In this document: one piece after another, positions 8,774-18,031 of the stretch
Position numbering within the stretch: the first letter of the stretch is position 1
Layout of the letters: each line of letters starts with the position of its first letter
Assembly (NCBI GenBank): GCA_947454525.1
Contig: CANGJM010000004.1
Span: 1 to 64,000 of the forward strand
Length of the DNA: 64,000 nucleotides
Source: Flavobacteriales bacterium
GTDB taxonomy: Bacteria > Bacteroidota > Bacteroidia > Flavobacteriales_D > Crocinitomicaceae
Direction of reading: 5' to 3'
Position numbers and translations under genes: made by a program
The notes under the pieces: generated by a model
Told to the model about the DNA's origin: nothing
Seen by the model: only the letters and a program-made list of their open reading frames with translations
Database searches by the model: none

Positions 8774-9577
8774 CTATTTGATCATGAAAAGTGAAATAAT
8801 TGAGCCGTTTTGGATTCCGAGTAAGTTACCTTGAATATTAAAGGACGTAATTGGACTTTCAATCTGCAAATCTGGATTTCTTTGACTCGCTCTCATGTTG
8901 ACAGGAACGAAGCGAAGAGCTGTCGTGTTGGCGTCCAAACAGACAATTTGTTGGTTCCAAAACCCGAATTGCTGACAGTTTTCGAGGGCGTAGGTCCCGC
9001 TGAAGTTTAAGAGGAAATCATAACGATTCATCATTCCATCCGAGAAAAGCACGTACAAGTGATCTTGGTATTCTTTCATTTCAAGAATCGAATTTCCCGT
9101 TGTTTCTACATTCTGAATGGACTGAAGGATTTGGGACTTTTGAAAATCGACTAAATTTAAGGAGGAACGAAACTGGTCAAAAACCCAAATTAAATTCGGA
9201 CGATTCGATGCGCAAATAAAGACAACATTCGAGAATCCTAAGTCACTTAAATCGATGATATCCCCTTGTTGAGAAAGCGTGTTGTCGACAATGGCAAGGG
9301 ATTGTTGCACATCCGAAAACAAAAGGATTTTCATCGAGTTAATCGGTGAAATGGATTGAATGTTACCCAGCGACTTGAAGGTTTGATTGAATCTTCGTTC
9401 GCCGTTGATCGCTTTCTTTTGAATGTTGTTCTCCGAAACGACTAACAAGTTGTTTTGTCCATCGATGGTCCATGTGTCAATGGGAGTAGAGGATACAAAT
9501 GTTTCTACGAGTGTCAATTGTTGAGCGTACACAAGTGTACACATCGACCAAATCACGAAAAGCAAACGGAATTTCAT
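8774..9577 (-). CDS. Exported hypothetical protein, probably beta-propeller-like
   Basis: This 267-residue protein has a clear signal peptide (MKFRLLFVIWSMCTLVYAQ) and no C-terminal membrane segment. The rest is a series of short hydrophobic beta-strand-like stretches with repeated aromatic/Asp turns, such as PNLIWVFDQ and DHLYVLFSDG. That suggests a small propeller or a similar all-beta fold, but no named family is recognised. It overlaps the upstream GH3-like gene by four bases and is therefore co-expressed with it. Its function is unknown. Confidence 0.75.
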   Translation of the reverse strand: MKFRLLFVIWSMCTLVYAQQLTLVETFVSSTPIDTWTIDGQNNLLVVSENNIQKKAINGERRFNQTFKSLGNIQSISPINSMKILLFSDVQQSLAIVDNTLSQQGDIIDLSDLGFSNVVFICASNRPNLIWVFDQFRSSLNLVDFQKSQILQSIQNVETTGNSILEMKEYQDHLYVLFSDGMMNRYDFLLNFSGTYALENCQQFGFWNQQIVCLDANTTALRFVPVNMRASQRNPDLQIESPITSFNIQGNLLGIQNGSIISLFMIK

Positions 9578-11085
9578 AGGGTCAGAGCTAAAATTTCATT
9601 CAATAAACGGTCGTCATTCATCAAGCGTGGAACTTTGTGTTGTCCGCCTAATTTTCCTTTCGACTTCAGCCATTTGTGAAACGTTCCACTTGGGACTGTC
9701 GTCAGTTTCGGATAGCCAATGTTGATGTTGTCTTTACGTTTTGCATCGTAGTCCGCATTTTCGGTTTTTAACAAGCGGTCTAATTCTGCAAGAAACAAGG
9801 ACGCATCGCTTGGGTCTTCCCTGAATTCAATTAGCCAGTGATGTCCGCCAATGACCTTTTCCTCATTAAAATATGGCGCTGCAGTATAGTCACTGATTTG
9901 TGCATTCGTTCGAAGTGCAGCAGTACTAATCGCTTTTTCCGCATGTTCAATGATTAATTTTTCTCCAAACGCATTGATGTAATGCGTGGTTCTACCGCTA
10001 ACCACAAATCGAAAAGGATGCAACTGACTAAAGCGTACGGTATCACCGATGATATAGCGCCAAAGTCCTGAAGATGTGGTAATGACCAATGCATATTCTA
10101 TATCGGTTTCGACTTGCTCCAATGTGTTGACTGTTTTCGAATCTAGTCCCTCAAATTCTGTCATGGGAATGAACTCATAGAAAACCTGTGAATTCGTCAA
10201 TAACAAGAGTTCTTTTGAATCGATTTGATCTTGAAGTCCAAAATATCCTTCAGATGAATTATAGGATTCCACGTAATTCATTGCAGGGATTTGCAGGATG
10301 TCGTGAAATGCTTCTTGATAAGGTTTGAAGGACATTCCACCATGAATGTAGAGTTCTAAATTCGGCCAAACTTCAACGATGGAATTCTTTCCAGATTTTT
10401 CAAGGACTTTTTTCAATAATAACAATGTCCAGCTTGGAATGCCAGCAATGATGCAAATGTTTTCGTTTAGAACGGATTCCGCCATTCGTTCTAATTTTTC
10501 CTCCCAGTTTTCCAAAAGGGCGATGTCCTTCTTTGGCGTTCGTCTTAATTCAGTCCAAGTAGGTAAATGATTGATGATAATCGCGGACAAATCTCCGATG
10601 AAAATCCCCTCTTCGGATTGGTCAATTTTCCCACTTCCTCCAATAATGAGGTGTTTCGCATTGTATAACTTGCGCTTCGAATGGTTGGCGTAATATTGAG
10701 CAAGTAAGTCCTTACCGTTGGCATAGTGATTTTGTAAAAGAGAATCTTCGGTGATGGGCAAGATCTTAATTCGATCTGCTGTTGTTCCGGAGGATTTGGC
10801 GAACCAACTTGTTTTACCTGGCCACAATTGTGCTTCGGCGCCATGAATGGAAGCGTCGATGTACGGTTTAAAAGTGCCATAATCGCTCAATGGAACATGT
10901 TGCTGAAAGGAATCAATGTCAACTACTTTGGGAAGCCCAATTTTTTGGCCGTAAACTGTTTCCTTTCCCTTTTGGATGAGAAAGTGAAACGTTTTGAATT
11001 GATTCGGTATGGGATTTTGGCGGTAATCATTGATACGCGCCATACGTCTTCCAATCAACCAAGAAAATACGGAGTTGAAAGGCAT
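9574..11085 (-). CDS. GH3 (auxin-responsive promoter) family acyl-adenylating enzyme
   Basis: A 503-residue protein of the GH3 family. In plants, GH3 enzymes adenylate a carboxylic acid and join it to an amino acid. The ATP-binding motif FAKSSGTTADRIKILP is at about residues 95-110, and the YNSSEGYFGLQD and WRYIIGDTVRF segments match the second and third family motifs. The bacterial members have no settled substrate. It is co-transcribed with a following exported protein, and a 32-residue membrane microprotein lies just upstream. It is not a thioester-forming acyl-CoA ligase of the usual AMP-binding type. Confidence 0.88.
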   Translation of the reverse strand: MPFNSVFSWLIGRRMARINDYRQNPIPNQFKTFHFLIQKGKETVYGQKIGLPKVVDIDSFQQHVPLSDYGTFKPYIDASIHGAEAQLWPGKTSWFAKSSGTTADRIKILPITEDSLLQNHYANGKDLLAQYYANHSKRKLYNAKHLIIGGSGKIDQSEEGIFIGDLSAIIINHLPTWTELRRTPKKDIALLENWEEKLERMAESVLNENICIIAGIPSWTLLLLKKVLEKSGKNSIVEVWPNLELYIHGGMSFKPYQEAFHDILQIPAMNYVESYNSSEGYFGLQDQIDSKELLLLTNSQVFYEFIPMTEFEGLDSKTVNTLEQVETDIEYALVITTSSGLWRYIIGDTVRFSQLHPFRFVVSGRTTHYINAFGEKLIIEHAEKAISTAALRTNAQISDYTAAPYFNEEKVIGGHHWLIEFREDPSDASLFLAELDRLLKTENADYDAKRKDNINIGYPKLTTVPSGTFHKWLKSKGKLGGQHKVPRLMNDDRLLNEILALTL

Positions 11086-11123
11086 AATTCAACAATGTTG
11101 ATGAATGGAAAACGAAGTTGATA

Positions 11124-11222
11124 CTATCCCCAAATAAGGACAGAAATCAGGATAGATAAAGCAATAATCGTATAAATTGTTCCTACTGCTGCAGTCGACC
11201 CTTCGAAGAAATTATCTGACAT
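11124..11222 (-). CDS. 32-residue single-span membrane microprotein (below ORF-track cutoff)
   Basis: The minus strand reads an ATG-started, TAG-ended frame of 32 codons: a short polar start (MSDNFFEGSTAAVG), then a continuous hydrophobic helix (TIYTIIALSILISVLIWG) long enough to span the membrane once. The -7-type box TACTTTTG lies about 13 bases upstream. It lies 38 bases before the GH3-like gene and is the only reading frame in this gap. It could be a leader or a genuine small membrane protein. No family is recognised. Confidence 0.55.
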   Translation of the reverse strand: MSDNFFEGSTAAVGTIYTIIALSILISVLIWG

Positions 11223-11282
11223 AATGTTTGTTTTAAACTTCAAAAGTAGGAATTGTTTTGCTTATATCGTGCGGTTTGGACA

Positions 11283-11310
11283 AAAAAAAAGCCCTAAAAA
11301 AGGGCTTTTT
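11283..11310 (-). terminator. Intrinsic terminator after the Bax-inhibitor gene
   Basis: Read on the minus strand, AAAAAGCCC, a short T-rich loop and GGGCTTTTTTTTT form a GC-capped hairpin with a T-run. It lies 20 bases past the stop of the BI-1 gene and separates the folE/BI-1 operon from the microprotein-GH3 operon. Confidence 0.88.
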
Positions 11311-11328
11311 GAGTGATTTAATATCATC

Positions 11329-12039
11329 TTAATCTCTGCTTCCAAATAGGCGAAGCAAAGTAAGGAACAAATTAATGAAAGTAATGTAAAGAGATAGTCC
11401 GCCAAACAAAGCCATTTTGCTTCGTTGCTCTTCGTTCATCTCTGCATTGTAAGCCATTTCTTTTAACATTTGCATTTTGTATGCGACAAGTCCGGTAAAG
11501 ACAAATACACCAATGTAGGTGATCATTTTATCCATTCCAGAACTTTGCATGAACATGTTGATGATGCTTGCAATGATCATTCCACCAAGTGCCATGTACA
11601 ATAAACTTCCAAACTTCGTTAAATCTGTTTTTGTTGTATATCCCAAAACTGCCATGATTCCAAATGCGCCTGAAGCAGCAAAGAAGGTCAATGCGATTGA
11701 ACCCATGGAAAATTGCAAGAAAACAAAGGATAAACTGAGTCCCATTAAAATGGAATAGACGATGAAAAGCAATAAAATCGTTTTCATAGACATGCGTTCG
11801 AGTCCCAAGCTCATTGCAAGGACCACCACAATCGGTGAAAACATCACAACGTAAAACAAAGGAGAGACTCCCGTTTCTGTTAAGAAAAGTGTTGCAATTA
11901 ATGTCGGATTCGTTCCGATATAATACGCAATAATACCTGAAATGCTCAACGCAGCGAACATGTATGTATACACGCTACGGATAAAATCTCTGGCAACGTC
12001 TGAAGAAACAGACTGATCATTGTTTAAGTAATCATTCAT
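11329..12039 (-). CDS. Bax inhibitor-1/YccA family membrane protein
   Basis: A 236-residue polytopic inner-membrane protein with about seven hydrophobic helices, matching the BI-1/YccA (TMBIM) family. The cytosolic N-terminus ends in VARDFIRSVYTYMFAAL. The C-terminal helix is followed by a LLRLFGSRD tail. Family members have been linked to calcium leak and, in E. coli YccA, to control of FtsH, but the role here is not evident. It is one base after folE in a minus-strand operon and is followed by an intrinsic terminator. Confidence 0.92.
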   Translation of the reverse strand: MNDYLNNDQSVSSDVARDFIRSVYTYMFAALSISGIIAYYIGTNPTLIATLFLTETGVSPLFYVVMFSPIVVVLAMSLGLERMSMKTILLLFIVYSILMGLSLSFVFLQFSMGSIALTFFAASGAFGIMAVLGYTTKTDLTKFGSLLYMALGGMIIASIINMFMQSSGMDKMITYIGVFVFTGLVAYKMQMLKEMAYNAEMNEEQRSKMALFGGLSLYITFINLFLTLLRLFGSRD

Positions 12040-12040
12040 C

Positions 12041-12592
12041 TTAATGTAATTTAGCTTGCACTAAATTAATAAATTCTTTTCTCGTTGCGTCGTTTTCTAA
12101 AAATAATCCAGTGAAGGCACTTGTTGTTGTTACGGAATTCTGTTTTTGAACTCCGCGCATTTGCATGCACATGTGACAACATTCAATAACTACTGCGACA
12201 CCTTTTGGTTCAAGTGTGCGTTGAATGCAATCACGAATTTCTAAGGTTAATCTTTCTTGTACTTGTAAACGACGAGCATACGCATCAACTACACGAGGTA
12301 GTTTGCTCAATCCTACGATTTTACCATCGGGAATGTATGCAATGTGTGCTTTTCCAAAGAAGGGTAGCATGTGGTGTTCACACATCGAGTATACTTCAAT
12401 GTGCTTAACGATTACCATTTCCGAATAGTCTTCATGGAAAATAGCTTGACGAATGATTTCGTCTGGATTGATGTCGTAACCGTGCGTCAAAAACTTCATC
12501 GCTTTTGCTACTCTTTCTGGTGTCTTTAATAATCCTTCTCTTTCCGGATTTTCACCGATTTGTTCGATAATTGAGCGATAATGTTCTTCCAT
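12041..12592 (-). CDS. folE: GTP cyclohydrolase I
   Basis: FolE converts GTP to dihydroneopterin triphosphate, the entry to folate, tetrahydropterin and queuosine synthesis. Zinc ligands are visible as Cys71 and His74 in [11 protein letters not shown] and Cys142 in [10 protein letters not shown] (numbered from the ATG). The ORF track starts at a TTG (12607). The ATG at 12592 is preferred because [13 protein letters not shown] fits the usual N-terminus. It lies downstream of a 6-pyruvoyltetrahydropterin synthase-like gene, the next enzyme of the same pathway, so the pairing is metabolically coherent. Confidence 0.95.
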   Translation of the reverse strand: MEEHYRSIIEQIGENPEREGLLKTPERVAKAMKFLTHGYDINPDEIIRQAIFHEDYSEMVIVKHIEVYSMCEHHMLPFFGKAHIAYIPDGKIVGLSKLPRVVDAYARRLQVQERLTLEIRDCIQRTLEPKGVAVVIECCHMCMQMRGVQKQNSVTTTSAFTGLFLENDATRKEFINLVQAKLH

Positions 12593-12639
12593 TCCTTCTT
12601 GATTCAATGTGTTTTGTTTAAAGTAACAACGAAGGAAAG

Positions 12640-13071
12640 CTAAAAAGGTTCTTTGCCACCGTAATATTCCACAAAGTTATTTTCGGTTTCAATGAGTTTG
12701 ATTTTAGCCATTTCACCACCATGTTGCTGAACGAGTGGGTCTAAAATGTCCCAAATGGCAATGGCCATGTTTTCTGTTGAGGCCATAATTCCTGTTAGAA
12801 ACGGAACGTCTAAATTTAAATTCTTGTGGTCAAGCGCTTCAATGATATGTTCGCGAATCAACACGCTGAGTACTTTCAGATTCATCACAAAACCTGTTTC
12901 AGGATGCGGAACTCCTTTCACGGTAATGTATAACTGAAAGTTGTGTCCGTGCCAATTGTGATTCGAACATTTTCCAAAAACTTCTTGGTTTTTCTCATCA
13001 CTCCATTCTGGTCTCCAAAGTTTATGCGCCGCATTAAACGTTTCTCTTCGGGTAATGTAAACTGTTTTCAT
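12640..13071 (-). CDS. queD: 6-pyruvoyltetrahydropterin synthase / 6-carboxytetrahydropterin synthase family
   Basis: This 143-residue T-fold enzyme acts on dihydroneopterin triphosphate made by FolE. The zinc histidines are His16 (FNAAH) and His41/His43 (WHGHN), with catalytic Cys35 in [12 protein letters not shown]. The LDHKNLNLD and [12 protein letters not shown] segments bind the pterin. It could make 6-carboxytetrahydropterin for queuosine (QueD) or 6-pyruvoyltetrahydropterin. No queC, queE or queF is in the window to decide. It sits three bases after mtaB and 47 bases before the folE ATG in one operon. Confidence 0.88.
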   Translation of the reverse strand: MKTVYITRRETFNAAHKLWRPEWSDEKNQEVFGKCSNHNWHGHNFQLYITVKGVPHPETGFVMNLKVLSVLIREHIIEALDHKNLNLDVPFLTGIMASTENMAIAIWDILDPLVQQHGGEMAKIKLIETENNFVEYYGGKEPF

Positions 13072-13074
13072 AGC

Positions 13075-14394
13075 TTATACATTGATTAGGGACACTAGTT
13101 CACATTTCATGATTCCATCACGGTCTAATTCCAAAAGCTTAATGGATTGAAACGTGTTGACTAAGTCCGGCTGATAGGTATATTTTACTTTAACATAATT
13201 TTCGGTGAATCCATACATGATTCCCTCGTCTTCTTCTTGCTCAAATAGAACACTTCGAACGGAGCCAACATTTTCACTGTAAAACTGTCGTTTTTTGCGG
13301 TCCGAAAGTAAATGTAATTGCTTGCTCCGTTCACGTCGAACGTCCATTGGCACTGCCTCTCCTAATTTTGGAGCGCCGGTATTTGCCCGTTCAGAATACG
13401 TAAATACATGCAAATAGGAAATGTCAAGGTTTTTCAAGAATTCGATTGTTTCCATGAAATCTTCATCCGTTTCTCCCGGAAATCCAACGATGACATCGAC
13501 TCCAATACATGCGTCAGCTCGAAGGGATTTGATTTGTTGCACACGTTCAGCGTACAACGCTCGTTCGTATTTTCTTCGCATCAGGCGCAGAATTCGATCG
13601 CTTCCGGATTGCAGAGGAATGTGGAAATGTGGAACGAATCGTTTCGATTTCGATAAACAAAAATCAATGATTTCGTTCGATAATAAGTTGGGTTCTATGG
13701 AAGAAATTCGGTATCGGTCGATTCCATCCACTTCATCTAAGGCTTGAATTAACTGATAAAAATTTTCGTCGCCTCCTTGTCCAAAATCACCGATGTTCAC
13801 ACCCGTAAGTACAACCTCTCGGATCTTGGTTTCAGCAATTTTCTTCGCTTCAAGAACTGTTTCTTCAACGGTTGCATTTCTACTTTTTCCTCTTGCAAGT
13901 GGAATTGTACAGAAGGTGCAAAAATAGTCGCAGCCATCTTGAACTTTTAAAAAGGATCGTGTGCGATCGCCAAAGGAATAGGATGGAACAAACTCTTTGG
14001 TTTCTTTGATATTATCGAAGGAAACGATTGTTTCTTCTGTGTTTTGATCAATTTTATCTAGGTGTTCTAGGATGTTGAATTTTTCATTCGCACCCAAAAC
14101 CATGTTCACACCTTTGATTTGTGCGATTTCAGTCGGTTTTAATTGTGCGTAACATCCAACAATGACCACAAACGAATCTGGATTAATTTTCTTTGCGCGT
14201 TTGACTAATTGCTTACATTTCTTGTCTGCGTTTTCTGTTACAGAACACGTATTAATGACGTAAACATCGGGGTGTTCCTCGAATCCAACCTTCGCAAACC
14301 CAGCGTCCTCAAACAATCTGGAAATGGTGGAGGTCTCGGAGAAATTTAATTTACATCCAAGTGTATAAAATGCGACTTTTTTGAATTGATTCAT
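13075..14394 (-). CDS. mtaB: tRNA (t6A37) methylthiotransferase MtaB
   Basis: A 439-residue radical-SAM enzyme that converts t6A to ms2t6A at position 37 of tRNAs. The N-terminal UPF0004 domain has three cysteines (Cys14 in TLGCKLN, Cys50 in NTCSVT, Cys81 in GCYAQ) for the auxiliary cluster. The radical-SAM triad is Cys155, Cys159 and Cys162 in CDYFCTFC. A C-terminal TRAM-like region follows. The TLGCKLN start separates MtaB from MiaB. It heads a minus-strand operon with the pterin genes. Confidence 0.93.
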   Translation of the reverse strand: MNQFKKVAFYTLGCKLNFSETSTISRLFEDAGFAKVGFEEHPDVYVINTCSVTENADKKCKQLVKRAKKINPDSFVVIVGCYAQLKPTEIAQIKGVNMVLGANEKFNILEHLDKIDQNTEETIVSFDNIKETKEFVPSYSFGDRTRSFLKVQDGCDYFCTFCTIPLARGKSRNATVEETVLEAKKIAETKIREVVLTGVNIGDFGQGGDENFYQLIQALDEVDGIDRYRISSIEPNLLSNEIIDFCLSKSKRFVPHFHIPLQSGSDRILRLMRRKYERALYAERVQQIKSLRADACIGVDVIVGFPGETDEDFMETIEFLKNLDISYLHVFTYSERANTGAPKLGEAVPMDVRRERSKQLHLLSDRKKRQFYSENVGSVRSVLFEQEEDEGIMYGFTENYVKVKYTYQPDLVNTFQSIKLLELDRDGIMKCELVSLINV

Positions 14395-14498
14395 TGAGGC
14401 CGTAAAGTTAAGGACTTATTTTGTGAAAGGAAACCTTCTAATCGTCCTTTCCGTGTTCAAAATGTGAATTCGATGGGATGATGCGTTCGTTTAATTGC

Positions 14499-14506
14499 TA
14501 ATTTTG
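14499..14506 (+). promoter_or_regulatory. -7 box upstream of lhgO
   Basis: TAATTTTG matches TAnnTTTG and lies 15 bases before the ATG at 14522. No TTG is seen at the expected spacing upstream, so this is a partial promoter match. Confidence 0.45.
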
Positions 14507-14521
14507 CTCAAAATAAGAAGA

Positions 14522-15733
14522 ATGAAATTCGATATAGCAGTTATTGGTGGTGGAATTGTAGGCGCAGCAACTTTTTATAAGTTGCAAGTCAAGTACCCAA
14601 ATTTAAAAATTGCTCTTTTTGAAAAAGAAGCACTTTTAGCAGATCATCAAACCGGACATAACTCTGGAGTGATTCACTCAGGACTTTATTACAAGCCGGG
14701 ATCATTGAAAGCGCGAAATTGCATTCAGGGAAGACACGAATTAGTGGCATTTGCGAAGGAACATGGAATCAATCATGATGTCTGTGGGAAAGTGGTGGTC
14801 GCTACTGATGCGAGCGAACTTCCGAATATGGACCGTATTTTTAAAACGGGACTCGAAAATAAAATTGAAGGAATTGAACTGATCAATGCGGATCAAGTCC
14901 GTGAAATAGAACCGCACGTTAAATCCATCGGCGGTATCTGGGTTCCATGTACCGGAATCATTGACTTCCGCGGGGCAACAGCTAAAATGGTGGAGATTGC
15001 CCTATCCATGCAGGAGGGAAGCAAGCTTTTCTTGGAGACCGAAGTGATTTCTATCGACAAAGGAGAAGAAAATTCAACGATACACACATCTAAAGGAGCT
15101 TACGAAGCAGAGTACTTAGTTTTTTGTGCGGGATTACAGGCGGACCGTTTAGCGAGAAAAGATGGGGTTAAGTTAAAAGAACAAGTCGTTGGATTTAGAG
15201 GAGATTATTACGAACTGACTCCAGAAGCAAAGCATAAAGTAAAAAACTTAATCTATCCTGTGCCAAATCCTGATTTTCCATTCTTGGGAGTGCACTTCAC
15301 ACGCATGACGGATGGAGAAGTTGAATGTGGTCCAAATGCGGTATTCACCTTTAAACGTGAAGGATATGGTAAAACAGATTTTTCGTTGAAGGATACATAT
15401 GACGCCTTAACCTACGGTGGGACATGGAAGTTGTTTTTCAATAACATGAGCTTCGGAATCAACGAATATCGAAGAGCTTTCTCGAAAAAATTATTCCTCA
15501 AAACCTTGCAGCGAATGATTCCAGACTTGACGATGGACGATATTCATCCGGGAAGATCGGGAGTTCGTGCCTTGTTATTAGCGGAGGACGGTGATACCAG
15601 AGATGATTTCAGAATCGAATACCACGGAAAATCCATTCACGTGTTGAATGCGCCATCTCCTGCGGCGACAGCTTCACTAGCTATCGGACAATACATCGCT
15701 GACGAAGCGGAAAAACAATTTAACTTGAAATAG
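14522..15733 (+). CDS. lhgO: L-2-hydroxyglutarate oxidase
   Basis: This FAD enzyme oxidises L-2-hydroxyglutarate to 2-oxoglutarate, a metabolite-repair reaction at the membrane. The dinucleotide motif IGGGIVGAATFYKL sits at residues 8-21, and the family signature HSGLYYKPGSLKARNC is intact. The C-terminal DIHPGRSGVRA segment also fits. The track's start at 14495 is a TTG overlapping the -7 box, so the ATG at 14522 is taken. The gene stands alone, convergent with an exported protein gene ten bases away. Confidence 0.92.
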   Translation: MKFDIAVIGGGIVGAATFYKLQVKYPNLKIALFEKEALLADHQTGHNSGVIHSGLYYKPGSLKARNCIQGRHELVAFAKEHGINHDVCGKVVVATDASELPNMDRIFKTGLENKIEGIELINADQVREIEPHVKSIGGIWVPCTGIIDFRGATAKMVEIALSMQEGSKLFLETEVISIDKGEENSTIHTSKGAYEAEYLVFCAGLQADRLARKDGVKLKEQVVGFRGDYYELTPEAKHKVKNLIYPVPNPDFPFLGVHFTRMTDGEVECGPNAVFTFKREGYGKTDFSLKDTYDALTYGGTWKLFFNNMSFGINEYRRAFSKKLFLKTLQRMIPDLTMDDIHPGRSGVRALLLAEDGDTRDDFRIEYHGKSIHVLNAPSPAATASLAIGQYIADEAEKQFNLK

Positions 15734-15743
15734 TCCCTAGGAC

Positions 15744-16361
15744 TTATTGCCTCGTTAATTTTCCTTCTTTCCAGTCTTGGATTAGTTTCGCCCAAGAGTA
15801 TGGATTCAATAAATTATTGACCGGAAGTTGTCCGTTTGTATACAGACGTGTATTTCTCGTGTTATAAGCGTTTCCCGAAGCTAAGGAAGCATCGGATTCT
15901 AATCGTGCAGCGACAAAAGCGAGTGATTCACCTGATAATTCTTTTTGTGCGCGACGAACGTCGTCCTCGTATGGAGTCATGTTGACAAAATAGTCAGCAA
16001 ATTGAGAGCGGGTAGGCCATGGGTGGACCACCACCGTTGGTAGAACCAAGGTGTCACGAACCAACATGTGAATAATGCTGTAACGGTTTTCTTTTAAGGT
16101 GTCAGGAACAATATACGGTGAGGTTTGAAATCCATCACGCGAGAAAAATACCGTGTCTCCAGGTTGTGTGACCAACGTGAAAAAGCCATAGAAATCGGAA
16201 ACAACACCTTTTTTCAAGGAGCGATTGTAAGCCGTTGAATAGGGAAGAGGAATGGCTTCCTCTGTTACAACAACACCGGACAATTGAATTAATTGGGTGT
16301 TTTTTTGTCCAAATGCGGTTAAGCTAAGTCCAAGAAATATCAGATAAGTTAAAGTCTTCAT
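15744..16361 (-). CDS. Exported protein with carboxypeptidase-regulatory-like domain
   Basis: This 205-residue protein has a signal peptide (MKTLTYLIFLGLSLTAFGQ). The stretch LSGVVVTEEAIPLPYSTAYN through GDTVFFSRDGFQTSPY resembles the CarboxypepD_reg-like beta-sandwich found at the start of many Bacteroidota outer-membrane proteins. Here the domain is not followed by a TonB plug or barrel. The C-terminal 90 residues are charged and of unknown fold. Homologues are common and uncharacterised in this phylum. It is monocistronic and convergent with lhgO. Confidence 0.78.
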   Translation of the reverse strand: MKTLTYLIFLGLSLTAFGQKNTQLIQLSGVVVTEEAIPLPYSTAYNRSLKKGVVSDFYGFFTLVTQPGDTVFFSRDGFQTSPYIVPDTLKENRYSIIHMLVRDTLVLPTVVVHPWPTRSQFADYFVNMTPYEDDVRRAQKELSGESLAFVAARLESDASLASGNAYNTRNTRLYTNGQLPVNNLLNPYSWAKLIQDWKEGKLTRQ

Positions 16362-16468
16362 AGGCTTGATTTCTATACAAGGTTAAGTAAAAAGCGTCAA
16401 ATGCCCATTTATTAGGAATTATTTAACAATTGACCGCTGCTAAAACGAATAACCTGCCAATTTATTAC

Positions 16469-16476
16469 TAAATTTG
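16469..16476 (+). promoter_or_regulatory. -7 box upstream of guaB
   Basis: TAAATTTG, followed by CAAG, matches the -7 consensus and lies 28 bases before the guaB ATG. The -33 element is not recognisable. Confidence 0.5.
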
Positions 16477-16504
16477 CAAGAATTTATTACAAAAATAAGT
16501 TCAC

Positions 16505-17977
16505 ATGTCTCTCGATAATCTACAAAAAATTTCTGAAGGATTAACCTACGATGATGTTCTGTTAGCACCTGCTTATTCAGAAGTATTGCCTCGTGAAGTT
16601 TCCCTTAAAAGCAAGTTTACACGCAACATTACTGTAAATACTCCAATTGTTTCAGCTGCGATGGATACCGTAACGGAATCCGAATTAGCGATTGCTATTG
16701 CACAACAAGGTGGAATTGGTGTGGTTCATAAAAACATGACCATCGAACAACAAGCGATGCAAGTGCGTAAGGTAAAACGTTCTGAAAGTGGAATGATTAT
16801 CGATCCAATTACTTTGTTAGAGAATGCACTCGTTCAAGATGCACTTCAATTGATGAAGGAAAATAGCATTGGTGGGATTCCCGTAGTGAACGAGCAAAAA
16901 GTTTTGAAAGGAATTTTGACAAACCGTGACTTGCGTTTTGAAAAGAACATGTTGAGACCTGTTGCGGAGATTATGACATCTGAAAACATCATTACGACTG
17001 GAGAGACGACTGATTTGACAACCGCAGAGGTTATATTACAGCAAAATAGAATTGAAAAGTTACCTGTCGTTGATGAAAATAATCGTTTGATTGGACTCAT
17101 CACTTACCGTGATATTATAAAAGTAAAAGAACATCCTTATTCTTGTAAGGATTCCTTGGGTAGATTACGTGTAGCAGCAGCAGTTGGTGTGACACATGAT
17201 ACCATGGAGCGTGTGACAGCTTTGGTGGAAGCAGGAGTGGATGCAATTGTCATTGATACGGCACATGGACATACCAAAGGTGTAGTAGAACAATTGAAAA
17301 ATGTGAAAGCGAAATTTCCTGAATTGGATGTAGTTGTTGGAAACATTGCCACTGCAGAAGCAGCGAAATATTTAGTGGAAGCAGGAGCAGATGCGGTGAA
17401 AGTAGGAATTGGACCTGGTTCCATTTGTACTACACGCGTAATCGCTGGTGTCGGAGTTCCTCAGTTAACTGCAGTAAATGAAGTAGCGCAAGCGATTGCT
17501 GGGACAGGTGTCCCAGTTATTGCAGATGGTGGAATTCGGTATACGGGTGATATCGTGAAAGCGATTGCAGCTGGTGCTGATATCGTCATGTTAGGTTCCA
17601 TGTTTGCTGGAGTAGAAGAATCTCCAGGTGAAACAATCATCTTCGAAGGAAGAAAATTCAAGTCCTACCGTGGAATGGGTTCTATCGAAGCCATGCAAAA
17701 AGGATCAAAAGACCGCTATTTCCAAGATGCGGAAGACGACATTAAAAAATTAGTTCCAGAAGGAATTTCAGGACGCGTGCCATACCGTGGAAAATTAATT
17801 GAAGTGATGTTCCAAATCATTGGTGGACTTCGAGCTGGAATGGGATATTGCGGTGCTCCGACGATTTCAAAGTTACAAGGAGCTAGGTTTGTTCGTATTA
17901 CTTCTGCAGGAGTACGTGAATCGCATCCACATGATGTAACAATCACGAGAGAAGCACCAAATTATAGTATCAAATAA
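16505..17977 (+). CDS. guaB: Inosine-5'-monophosphate dehydrogenase
   Basis: GuaB oxidises IMP to XMP with NAD, the committed step to GMP. The 490-residue chain has the (beta/alpha)8 catalytic barrel interrupted at roughly residues 95-205 by two CBS modules (segments with [13 protein letters not shown] and [12 protein letters not shown]). The catalytic cysteine is in [15 protein letters not shown] near residue 305, and the flap [18 protein letters not shown] and IMP-binding [10 protein letters not shown] follow. It is full length and typical. Its own -7 box lies just upstream, and the gap to the next gene is 54 bases. Confidence 0.97.
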   Translation: MSLDNLQKISEGLTYDDVLLAPAYSEVLPREVSLKSKFTRNITVNTPIVSAAMDTVTESELAIAIAQQGGIGVVHKNMTIEQQAMQVRKVKRSESGMIIDPITLLENALVQDALQLMKENSIGGIPVVNEQKVLKGILTNRDLRFEKNMLRPVAEIMTSENIITTGETTDLTTAEVILQQNRIEKLPVVDENNRLIGLITYRDIIKVKEHPYSCKDSLGRLRVAAAVGVTHDTMERVTALVEAGVDAIVIDTAHGHTKGVVEQLKNVKAKFPELDVVVGNIATAEAAKYLVEAGADAVKVGIGPGSICTTRVIAGVGVPQLTAVNEVAQAIAGTGVPVIADGGIRYTGDIVKAIAAGADIVMLGSMFAGVEESPGETIIFEGRKFKSYRGMGSIEAMQKGSKDRYFQDAEDDIKKLVPEGISGRVPYRGKLIEVMFQIIGGLRAGMGYCGAPTISKLQGARFVRITSAGVRESHPHDVTITREAPNYSIK

Positions 17978-18031
17978 ATGAGCGAAATTTACGTTCGCAA
18001 CATGTAACTGAATTAAAATAACTAAGTAGTA

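Noticed and set aside
15731-15743. AGTCC-CTA-GGACT palindrome between lhgO and the next gene
   Set aside because: Only five pairs and no T-run on either side, too weak to call a terminator.
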